DNA of 64,000 nt from CALMEC01 sp964434425 (GTDB lineage Bacteria; Actinomycetota; Thermoleophilia; Miltoncostaeales; Miltoncostaeaceae). The DNA lies in the NCBI GenBank assembly GCA_964434425.1, contig CAYSVH010000010.1:31886-95885 (forward strand), given 5' to 3'. The notes beneath the pieces were generated by a model that ran no database searches, was not told where the DNA came from, and worked only from the letters and a program-made list of their open reading frames with translations. Each line of letters begins with the position of its first letter. Positions within the stretch are counted from its first letter, which is position 1. Position numbers and translations under genes: made by a program. Shown one piece after another: positions 1 to 9,191 of this stretch.

Positions 1-1
1 A

Positions 2-607
2 GCGGGCAAGTCGACCCTGGCGAAGCTCATCGCCCGGTTCTATGACCCGACGGAGGGTGCGGTCCTCATCGACGGTCACGACCTGCGCGGAGTGCGGCAG
101 AGGTCGCTGCGCGCCCAGCTGGGGATCGTCCCCCAGGAGGGTCACGTCTTCCGCGGGACGGTCGCCGAGAACCTCCGCTTCGCACGCCCCGACGCCACCG
201 ACGACGAGCTGTGGGCGGCCCTCGACGCCGTGGGCGCCCATGATCTGGTGACCGCGCTCCCGGACGGGCTCGACACCGAGCTGGAGGAGCGGGGCTCGCG
301 CCTGTCGGCCGGTCAGCGCCAGATCATCGCATTCGCCCGCGCCCTGGTCGCCGATCCGCGCCTTCTGATCCTGGACGAGGCCACATCGTCCGTCGACCTC
401 CGGACGGAGGGGCAGATCGAGGTCGCGCTGGAGCGGCTCCTCGCCGGCCGCACCGCGATCGTCATCGCCCACCGCCTCTCCACCGTGCGGCGGGCGGATC
501 GCATCATCGTGGTCGACCACGGCCGGGTGGTCGAGGACGGCACCCACGACGAGCTCATCGCACGGGGTGGCCGCTACGCCGATCTCTACGCCAACTGGCG
601 GTCGTGA
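2..607 (+). CDS. ABC exporter ATP-binding domain (5' end outside window)
   Basis: This is the C-terminal part of an ATP-driven exporter subunit, probably a fused membrane/ATPase half-transporter. The window opens inside the Walker A loop (GKST at residues 2-5 of the visible part). It continues through the Q-loop (VPQE), the signature LSAGQRQ, Walker B with the catalytic Glu (LLILDEATSSVD), and the H-loop (IAHRLSTV). That order and spacing match type IV (MsbA/LmrA-like) exporters, whose C-termini also end in a short ELIARGGRYADLY-like segment. Substrate cannot be judged because the membrane domain is missing. It is followed by the tRNA genes after about 110 bp. Confidence 0.93.
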   Translation, partial: AGKSTLAKLIARFYDPTEGAVLIDGHDLRGVRQRSLRAQLGIVPQEGHVFRGTVAENLRFARPDATDDELWAALDAVGAHDLVTALPDGLDTELEERGSRLSAGQRQIIAFARALVADPRLLILDEATSSVDLRTEGQIEVALERLLAGRTAIVIAHRLSTVRRADRIIVVDHGRVVEDGTHDELIARGGRYADLYANWRS

Positions 608-689
608 GCGCGGACTCCCGGACCTCCGGCGCCCCCGAGGGGCGCGCTCCGTGCGGTCGCCGGCCCGACCCGGTGCGATCGGCGTGTGC

Positions 690-695
690 TAGGCT
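690..695 (+). promoter_or_regulatory. Candidate -10 box for the tRNA-Gln/tRNA-Glu unit
   Basis: TAGGCT preceded by TGTGC lies 26 bp upstream of tRNA-Gln, a usual distance for a short-leader tRNA transcript. No convincing -35 hexamer is visible, as is common in high-GC genomes. Confidence 0.35.
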
Positions 696-720
696 GACCG
701 GCGCCCGTACGGGGGTTCGA

Positions 721-791
721 TGGGGGATCGTCTAGCGGTAGGACGCCGGGTTCTGGCCCCGGTAGCGGGGGTTCGAATCCTCCTCCCCCAA
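721..791 (+). tRNA. tRNA-Gln (anticodon CUG)
   Basis: The sequence folds into a full cloverleaf. The acceptor stem TGGGGGA pairs with TCCCCCA, and the D arm is GTC/GAC. The anticodon stem CCGGG/CCCGG carries loop TTCTGGC, giving anticodon CTG. The T arm GGGGG-TTCGAAT-CCTCC has one G-T pair. The U1-A72 end is typical of bacterial tRNA-Gln. CCA is not encoded. It reads CAG codons. Confidence 0.95.
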
Positions 792-833
792 CTCGAGTTC
801 TCTCCATAGCGGGCAATGGCAGTGGCACCACAG

Positions 834-906
834 GGCGCATTCGTCTAGGGGCCTAGGACGCCGGCCTCTCACGCCGGTAACACGGGTTCGAATCCCGTAT
901 GCGCTA
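834..906 (+). tRNA. tRNA-Glu (anticodon CUC)
   Basis: The cloverleaf has acceptor GGCGCAT/ATGCGCT (first pair G-U), anticodon stem CCGGC/GCCGG with loop CTCTCAC (anticodon CTC), and T arm ACGGG-TTCGAAT-CCCGT. CCA is not encoded. It lies 42 bp after tRNA-Gln on the same strand, so one transcript is likely. It decodes GAG and may also supply glutamyl-tRNA for tetrapyrrole synthesis. Confidence 0.95.
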
Positions 907-913
907 CTCCATT

Positions 914-939
914 GAGACCTCCGCAGGCGCGGGGGTCTC
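914..939 (+). terminator. Hairpin after the tRNA pair
   Basis: GAGACC pairs with GGTCTC across a 14-nt GC-rich loop, 8 bp after tRNA-Glu. There is no T-run, so it is only a plausible end of the tRNA transcript. The remaining ~200 bp up to psuG hold nothing recognisable. Confidence 0.35.
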
Positions 940-1147
940 GTCAATTCGGGGATGTGCTCGCGGCACCGCCGGGTGCATCGCACGGGCGATGCCCTTCGCC
1001 GGCAGGTGCCCTCCACCGCGGTGATGCGGTGTACGCTCCTCCTGTGGTCGAGGGGCCTCTACCCTCCTCCGCACCCGGGATCTCGGCCGTTTCCCGCGGC
1101 CGGGCTCCCAGCTTCCGCACGGCTTCCCCGAGAGAGGCGAACGGACG

Positions 1148-2050
1148 TCAGTCGGCGGACGCGCCCGCCGCGAGGGCGACGGCGACCTCACCCGCCAGCG
1201 CAGCGTTCGCGACGATCAGTTCGCGATTGACCTCGGTGGTGCGTCCCCCCGTGGCCTCGCTGAGCGCGCGCAGGACCTCCGGGGTCACGGCCGGCCCCGT
1301 CACACCGGCGTCGCGCACCCGCGCGACGGCCTCGTCGGTGAGGGTCGCGATGTCGTCCAACGACCGGTCCGGCGGCCGTACGAGGAGGACCGCGCCACCT
1401 CCCAGGTCCCAGTGCAACCGGGCGACCTGGGCGACCTCGGCGGGAAGCTCGACGCGTGCCGAGACCGGCGGCCCGCCTCCCCGCGCGTAGAACAGGGGGA
1501 GCGTGTCGGTGCGCCACCCGAGCAGCGGGACGCCGAGGGTCTCGAGCATCTCGGCCGTGGCGTCCACATCGAGCAGTGACTTGACGCCGGCGCTCACCGC
1601 GATCACCGGGCACGCCGCCAGCGCGGGCAGGTCCGCCGACACGTCCGGCGGCGCCGGGAACTCCTGGTGCACACCGCCGAGTCCTCCGGTGGCCATCACC
1701 GGGATCCCGGCCCTCCTGCACACCGTGACCGTGGCGCCGACCGTCGTGGCGCCCAGCGCACCCTGCGCCAGACACGGCGCCAGGTCGCGCGGTCCGCACT
1801 TCCGGACCTGATCGGCCGACTCCCCGAAACGCCCCAGGTCGTCACGTGCCAGCCCCACGTGGATGGAGCCGTCCACCACCCCGACTGTGGCGGGCACCGC
1901 CCCGCTGGCGCGGACGGCGTCCTCGGACGCCGCCGCCACCATGACCCCGTCAGGATGCGGGAATCCGTGCGATACGAGGGTGGTCTCGAGCGCGACGACC
2001 GGCCGCCCCTCGTCGAGGGCGGACCGGACCTCGTCGCCGATGAGGATCAT
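1148..2050 (-). CDS. psuG: Pseudouridine-5'-phosphate glycosidase
   Basis: PsuG reversibly splits pseudouridine 5'-phosphate into uracil and ribose 5-phosphate, the second step of pseudouridine salvage in the cytosol. The 300-aa length is normal for the family. Seen: the N-terminal VALETTLVSHG block with the family Glu (residue 22), a Lys in RKCGPRDLA, the ATGGLGGVH segment, and GVKSLLD with the Lys expected to form the ring-opened ribose adduct. The ATG at 2050 was chosen because it gives the normal N-terminus and overlaps the psuK stop as ATGA, which implies translational coupling. Further in-frame starts upstream would add an unrelated Arg/Pro-rich leader. Assignment is firm from family motifs plus the kinase partner. 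Confidence 0.93.
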   Translation of the reverse strand: MILIGDEVRSALDEGRPVVALETTLVSHGFPHPDGVMVAAASEDAVRASGAVPATVGVVDGSIHVGLARDDLGRFGESADQVRKCGPRDLAPCLAQGALGATTVGATVTVCRRAGIPVMATGGLGGVHQEFPAPPDVSADLPALAACPVIAVSAGVKSLLDVDATAEMLETLGVPLLGWRTDTLPLFYARGGGPPVSARVELPAEVAQVARLHWDLGGGAVLLVRPPDRSLDDIATLTDEAVARVRDAGVTGPAVTPEVLRALSEATGGRTTEVNRELIVANAALAGEVAVALAAGASAD

Positions 2051-2901
2051 CGGACGGGAGACGGCGGCGAGGTCGCCTCGCGCATGGGGGGCAGCGACCC
2101 CTCGCGGCCCAGGCACATCGTCACGGCGTGATAGCCACGGGCGATGCGGTCCTCTACGTCGTCACCCATCAGGAAACCGGCGGCGAACGCCTCATCGGCA
2201 CCGGTGGCGTCGACGACGGCGATGTCGGGGGCGGGCACGACATACGCGCGTTCGCGGCCACGGACCAGGACGGTACCGTCCTCACGGGTCGTCACCGTCA
2301 GATCCGCGAGCGGGAGCGTCCCGATCTCGTCGGCCTGGGCCTCCGAACCGAGCAGCACGGACGGACGGATCGCCCGAAGCCGCCGCGACACCGTCCGGGA
2401 GCCCACGAACCGCATAAGCGAGACCGGTGCGAGACCCACCGAGACCCGGGCACCCACGTGCCGGGCCATGGTGGCCGCCATGACGGCGACCTCGGCGTCG
2501 ATCCGGGTGAGCAGCGCATGCCCGCAGATGTGGAGGGCGTCGACGTCCGCGAACCACGCGGGGTCGAGGTCCGCCGGCGTCAGGCGCACGGGCGACGCGT
2601 CGGACCCGTCGGCGGCCATCGGATCGGCCGGTCGACGCGCCGCGGCGTCGGTACCCACGACCGGGCCGCGGAGACGCACACCGCGGGTGAACAGGTCGGC
2701 CGCGGCCATCTGCGCGACCGGGTCGTCGCCCCGGGCCCCGATCAGGCCGACCTCACCTCCGAGGGCGGCGACCCACGCGGCGAGCGCCGCCGCCTGCCCG
2801 TCGACGCTCACCCGAGAGCATGCGGGAGCCCCGGCCTCCGACCGCTGATCCCGTCGCAGGACGACGTCCACGTGCATATCGCCAAGGGTGATCACGCGCA
2901 T
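2047..2901 (-). CDS. psuK: Pseudouridine kinase, PfkB family, with altered active-site motif
   Basis: This PfkB-fold sugar kinase is expected to phosphorylate pseudouridine to the 5'-phosphate used by the overlapping psuG. The protein is 284 aa and starts MRVITLGDMHVDVV, the usual ribokinase-family beginning. Near the C-terminus the family signature reads DATGADEAFAAGF. Relatives have D-T-x-G-A-G-D-x-F, so the anion-hole Gly is Asp236 and the catalytic base Asp is Glu237 here. It may be a slow, specialised or inactive kinase. Another nucleoside substrate is possible, but the psuG overlap favours pseudouridine. The start at 2901 is preferred over an upstream in-frame start because it begins exactly at the first beta-strand. 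Confidence 0.82.
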   Translation of the reverse strand: MRVITLGDMHVDVVLRRDQRSEAGAPACSRVSVDGQAAALAAWVAALGGEVGLIGARGDDPVAQMAAADLFTRGVRLRGPVVGTDAAARRPADPMAADGSDASPVRLTPADLDPAWFADVDALHICGHALLTRIDAEVAVMAATMARHVGARVSVGLAPVSLMRFVGSRTVSRRLRAIRPSVLLGSEAQADEIGTLPLADLTVTTREDGTVLVRGRERAYVVPAPDIAVVDATGADEAFAAGFLMGDDVEDRIARGYHAVTMCLGREGSLPPMREATSPPSPVR

Positions 2902-3111
2902 TGCGTGATTGTGACGATGTTCACCGAGCGCAACACTCCCCAATGGTCGGGTTTCTCATAGAGGTTCTGGAGATTCATCCTGGACCTACGGGGAGTCTCG
3001 GCCCTACCCGGACCCATACCCGCCTCTCCATTCGCATACTTTCGCCATCGGGCCGAACGGCGGGATCGTGACGGTGTCCCCGGGCATGGCCAACCCCCGG
3101 GGTCGAGCCGG

Positions 3112-3117
3112 TACGCT
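3112..3117 (+). promoter_or_regulatory. Candidate -10 box for a leaderless phosphofructokinase mRNA
   Basis: TACGCT ends 6 nt before the ATG at 3124, and no Shine-Dalgarno sequence precedes that ATG. This spacing would put the transcript start on or next to the A of ATG, the arrangement of leaderless actinobacterial mRNAs. Confidence 0.4.
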
Positions 3118-3123
3118 GGCCGT

Positions 3124-4155
3124 ATGAAGATCGGAATCCTCACCGGAGGCGGAGACTGCCCCGGCCTCAACGCCGTCATCCGTTCGGTCGTCCGCGTCGG
3201 CGAGAACGTGCATGGGAACACACACATCGGCATCCGCCACGGCTGGCGCGGCCTGCTCGAGAAGGAGACCACCCCGCTGGGCCTGCAGCAGGTCGCCGGG
3301 ATCCTCCCCCGCGGGGGCACCATCCTCTCCACCTCGCGCACGAACCCGTTCAAGGACGGGGGCGGCGGCCAGGTCTGCGCCGACAACGCGAAGGAGCTCG
3401 GCCTGGACGCCCTCGTCGCCATCGGCGGAGAGGACACGCTCGGTGTGGCGAACCGCCTCTCCGAGGAGTTCGGGCTCCCCTGTGTGGGGGTTCCCAAGAC
3501 CATCGACAACGATCTGGACGGCACCGACTACACGTTCGGATTCTTCACCGCGGTCGACATCGTCACCGAGGCGCTCGACCGCGTCCACACCACGGCCGAG
3601 TCGCACGACCGCGTCATCGTGGTCGAGGTGATGGGTCGCCATGCCGGCTGGATCGCGACCTACGCCGGCATCGCCGGTGGCGCCGACTTCATCCTGATCC
3701 CCGAGGACCCGCAGCCCATCGAACGGGTCTGCGACGCCGTGGTCTCGCGGCATGAGAGCGGTCGCCGGTTCTCGATCATCGTGGTCAGCGAGGGTTTCCA
3801 GTTCTCGGAGGACCCGGGCGGCGGCCCGGTCGACGAGTTCGGCCATCGCGACCTCTCGAAGGCCGCCATCGGTGAGCGCGTCGCCGGGCTCATCTCGGAG
3901 CGCACGGGATACGAGGCGCGCTCCGTCGTCCTGGGGCACGTGCAGCGCGGCGGCTCGCCCAACGCCTTCGACCGGATCCTCGCCACCCGCTTCGGCACCC
4001 TGGCCGCCGACCTGGTGGCGCAGGGACGGTTCGGACGCATGGTCGCGCTCCGCGGCGACGAGGTCATCGACATCCCGATCAGCGAGGGGGTCGCCAAACT
4101 GAAGACGGTGCCGCCGGAGCGATACGCCGTGGCGCGCCCGTTCTTCGGCTTCTAG
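3124..4155 (+). CDS. pfp: 6-phosphofructokinase, pyrophosphate-dependent type
   Basis: Phosphorylates fructose 6-phosphate to the 1,6-bisphosphate in glycolysis, probably reversibly with PPi as donor. The 343-aa protein starts with the TGGGDCPGLNAVIR phosphate loop. It has GGEDT at residues 101-105 and PKTIDND at 124-130, with the catalytic TIDND, followed by MGRHAGWIA. Asp104 and Lys125 are the pair that distinguishes PPi-dependent from ATP-dependent enzymes (Gly/Gly in E. coli PfkA). The sequence closely resembles actinobacterial group III enzymes such as that of Amycolatopsis methanolica. It is monocistronic. The donor assignment rests on these two residues only. Confidence 0.92.
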   Translation: MKIGILTGGGDCPGLNAVIRSVVRVGENVHGNTHIGIRHGWRGLLEKETTPLGLQQVAGILPRGGTILSTSRTNPFKDGGGGQVCADNAKELGLDALVAIGGEDTLGVANRLSEEFGLPCVGVPKTIDNDLDGTDYTFGFFTAVDIVTEALDRVHTTAESHDRVIVVEVMGRHAGWIATYAGIAGGADFILIPEDPQPIERVCDAVVSRHESGRRFSIIVVSEGFQFSEDPGGGPVDEFGHRDLSKAAIGERVAGLISERTGYEARSVVLGHVQRGGSPNAFDRILATRFGTLAADLVAQGRFGRMVALRGDEVIDIPISEGVAKLKTVPPERYAVARPFFGF

Positions 4156-4509
4156 ATCGCACTCGGCGGTTTCCGTAGGTCCGACGGCGTCTGCTCGCCG
4201 TACCACCGGCGCCTTCGGCCCGCGGAGTGGACACCGGGCACCAGGTACGCGATGCCCACTCCTCCTCCGCTCCGGAGACGGAAGCACGCCCGCTTCCGAT
4301 GCGGGACGCGCCGACCTCACCGGTGCGCTTCACCCCGCTGCGGTCCGCTGCGGTCCGGATGATGAGTCCGACGACGTGCCCCCATCCCGCCCCCCACGTG
4401 ACGGACGCCGGGATCGCGAGCGTCACACGTCCCTCGATCGACCTCCCGAACGCCCCATGCGTGCACCGTCCGACGAAGGCGGTCGCCATGCTGTTACCCT
4501 CGAACACCG
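4156..4509 (+). other. Intergenic region between pfp and topB
   Basis: 354 bp without a supportable gene. It contains a 10-bp tandem duplication (GCTGCGGTCC twice, near 4340) and a degenerate GACACC-G-GGCACC stretch near 4230 that may be a decayed member of the palindrome family described elsewhere in the window. TACCCT at 4495-4500, 9 nt before the topB ATG, could be a -10 box for a nearly leaderless transcript. Confidence 0.5.
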
Positions 4510-7043
<2,534 letters not shown>

Positions 7044-7047
<4 letters not shown>

Positions 7048-7451
7048 CCGCCGAGCAGGTGACCGCACACCTGCTCGCCCGGGCGTCCGTCACCTACTCG
7101 CGCGCGTCCGGCCCCGGCGGCCAGCACCGCGACCACACCGAGAACCGTGCGGAGCTCATCGTCGGGGCGGACGCCCTCGCCGGGCTTCCGACGCCCCTGG
7201 CCGCCGCGCTTCGCACCGGTCTGCGCCTGGATCGCCGCCCCCTGCGCCTCGTCTCGCAGCGCGACCGGTCACGCGACCGCAATCGCCAGCACGTCGAGCG
7301 CGCCCTGTATGACCGCGTCGCAACGGCCATGACGCCGCGGCGTGCCCGCGTGGCGACGCGACCGTCGAATGCGTCGGTCGCCCGCCGTCTGGACCAGAAG
7401 GCGCGCCGGTCCAGCACGAAGGCGCTCCGCCGCCGCCCGTCGGCCGACTGA
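7044..7451 (+). CDS. arfB: GGQ-domain peptidyl-tRNA hydrolase, ArfB/YaeJ-like
   Basis: Small (135 aa) release-factor-like protein. The catalytic GGQ sits in SGPGGQHRDHTENRAEL at about residues 21-37, and a strongly basic tail (RRLDQKARRSSTKALRRRP) is the type used by ArfB to enter the empty mRNA channel of stalled ribosomes. It is therefore expected to hydrolyse peptidyl-tRNA on non-stop complexes. It lacks the codon-recognition domains of RF1/RF2. The ATG overlaps the topB stop, so the two are translationally coupled, an unusual pairing with no obvious functional link. The following intergenic region carries the first REP-like repeats. Confidence 0.85.
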
Positions 7452-7556
7452 GGCCGCAACGGATCACTGTTCCCCGCCGCCCGATCCATCGTGGGGCGAG
7501 CGAAGTGGGCGTCGTCGGTACCGGACGTCCTCGACCGTCCGGGAGCGACAGAACCT

Positions 7557-7698
7557 CGCACGTCCGGTGCCAAGGCAAGTCTGGTGCCAGGCACTTAACT
7601 TGCGAGTACCAAACCGCACAAGCATGAAATGCCTGCTCATCGGCCCTTCTGCGGACGCAGGACCATAGCGCGCACGTCCGGTGCCTGGCACCAGACTT
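7557..7698 (+). repeat. REPIN-like inverted pair of GTGCC/GGCAC palindromes
   Basis: AAGTCTGGTGCCAGGCAC at 7577-7594 is repeated as its exact reverse complement at 7681-7698 (18 of 18), with 86 bp between. In addition CGCACGTCCGGTGCC occurs as a 15-bp direct repeat at 7557-7571 and 7671-7685. The pair fills the gap between the convergent genes arfB and the DUF445 gene. The rest of the ~300-bp gap shows nothing else. Confidence 0.8.
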
Positions 7699-7752
7699 TC
7701 CGTGGATGTCCAACGAACCCCCGAGAGACGCTCTCCCGGGCCGGGCCCGCGA

Positions 7753-9021
7753 CTACCAGATGATCTGGCTGATCGCGTAGATGGCGATTCCGGCGAGTCC
7801 GCCGATCACCGTCCCGTTGATCCGGATGAACTGGAGGTCCCGTCCCACAGCCATCTCGACACGCCCCGCCGCGTCGTGGGGATCCCACCGCTCGACCGTG
7901 GTCGCGATGAGGTCGCCGGCCTGATGGCGGTGCTCCTCGAGGAGATACGTCACCGCGGCCTCGACCCACCGGTCGATCTTGCCCTGGAGCTCCGGCTCGG
8001 CGGCCACGGTGGCACCGATGGCCTGGACCTCCTCGGCGATCTGGGTGCGCAGGACAGACGAGGGGTCACGCGCCTGCTTCTGCAGCATCGCCTTGAAGTC
8101 GGTCCACAGGGAGGCCGTCCAGGTGCGCACGGCCGGGTGCGACAGGATCTGCATCTTGATCTCCTCACCGCGCTCCATCAGAGCCGGATCGTTCTGCAGC
8201 CGATCGGCGAGAGATGCGATGCGCACGTCGAGGTACCCGCGGAACTCATGGTCGGGATTCGCGCCGACCTCACGCACGAAGCCCTGGATGGCGTCATAGA
8301 TCTTGTTGAAGATCCGGTCGTCGATGGATTCGGGCACCCACCACGGTGACTCCTTGCCGAACCTGGCGCGCAGGTTCTCCCGGTGCTCGTCGAGGAACCG
8401 CGTGGCCGCCTTGAGGCCGGCGTCGACCAGCTCCGTGTGGCGACCGTCCTGCGTGGCCACGGCGAGCACCCGCCCCGCCAGCGGCGCCAGCGGAACCTTC
8501 CGGACCCACGAGTCGAGCGAACGCTCGATGGCCAGCTGCACCCGGTCGTCCCGGAGCACCTGGGCGGCCCCGGCGATGGTGGCGGAGGCATGCCGCGCGA
8601 CGACCTGCGCATTCTCCTCCTGCGACACCCACTCGGCCGCACGTTCGGTCACCCGCGCACCACGGAGCTTCTCGATCACGACGGTGCCGGTGAGGAAGTT
8701 CTCCTCCACGAACGAGCCGATGGCCCGTCCCAGCTGGTCCTTGCGGCTCGGGATCAGCGCCGTGTGCGGTACCGGGATCCCCAGCGGGTGACGGAAGAGG
8801 GCCGTGACGGCGAACCAGTCGGCGAGACCACCCACCATGGAGCCCTCGGCGGCCGCGGCCACGTAACCCAGCCATGCGTGGTCGCCCTCGAAGATGTGGG
8901 CGACGACGAAGACGACGGCGGAGAACACCAGCAGCCCCGTCGCACGACGCTTCATGCGCCGCAACCCGCGGGCCCGTGCCTCGTCGTCGTATCCGGGGGC
9001 GATCAGGACGTGGTCGCTCAT
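7753..9021 (-). CDS. DUF445 family membrane protein
   Basis: 422-aa protein of the DUF445 family, function unknown. It has two N-terminal membrane segments (ATGLLVFSAVVFVVAHIF, then GYVAAAAEGSMVGGLADWFAVTALF, which holds the family-typical GGLADWFAVTALFRHPLG box). A long helical soluble region follows, with a final hydrophobic segment INGTVIGGLAGIAIYAISQIIW at the C-terminus. The layout suggests a bitopic, coiled-coil-rich envelope protein. The ATG at 9021 was chosen because it gives the standard DUF445 N-terminus; upstream sequence in frame is Arg-rich and unconvincing. It is monocistronic and divergent from the nitroreductase fusion gene. Confidence 0.85.
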   Translation of the reverse strand: MSDHVLIAPGYDDEARARGLRRMKRRATGLLVFSAVVFVVAHIFEGDHAWLGYVAAAAEGSMVGGLADWFAVTALFRHPLGIPVPHTALIPSRKDQLGRAIGSFVEENFLTGTVVIEKLRGARVTERAAEWVSQEENAQVVARHASATIAGAAQVLRDDRVQLAIERSLDSWVRKVPLAPLAGRVLAVATQDGRHTELVDAGLKAATRFLDEHRENLRARFGKESPWWVPESIDDRIFNKIYDAIQGFVREVGANPDHEFRGYLDVRIASLADRLQNDPALMERGEEIKMQILSHPAVRTWTASLWTDFKAMLQKQARDPSSVLRTQIAEEVQAIGATVAAEPELQGKIDRWVEAAVTYLLEEHRHQAGDLIATTVERWDPHDAAGRVEMAVGRDLQFIRINGTVIGGLAGIAIYAISQIIW

Positions 9022-9191
9022 CGTTCTCGAAAGTCTGACAGCACGACCGGTGGAGATTTTCGCCGAGCCGCCGATACCAGAGTGACGAGCCTCGCGCGGC
9101 TCGGGAAGCACACTCGATCCTCGGCCGAGGGTCACAGTGGATCCCGTCACACCGTCGTCACCACACCAACCCTTCATCGGAGCGCGCCTTC

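Noticed and set aside
912..1490. Plus-strand frame after the tRNA genes
   Set aside because: It runs antisense into psuG and has Ala/Arg/Pro bias with no motif.
3004..4320. Minus-strand frame opposite pfp
   Set aside because: Shadow of the phosphofructokinase gene, with no motif.
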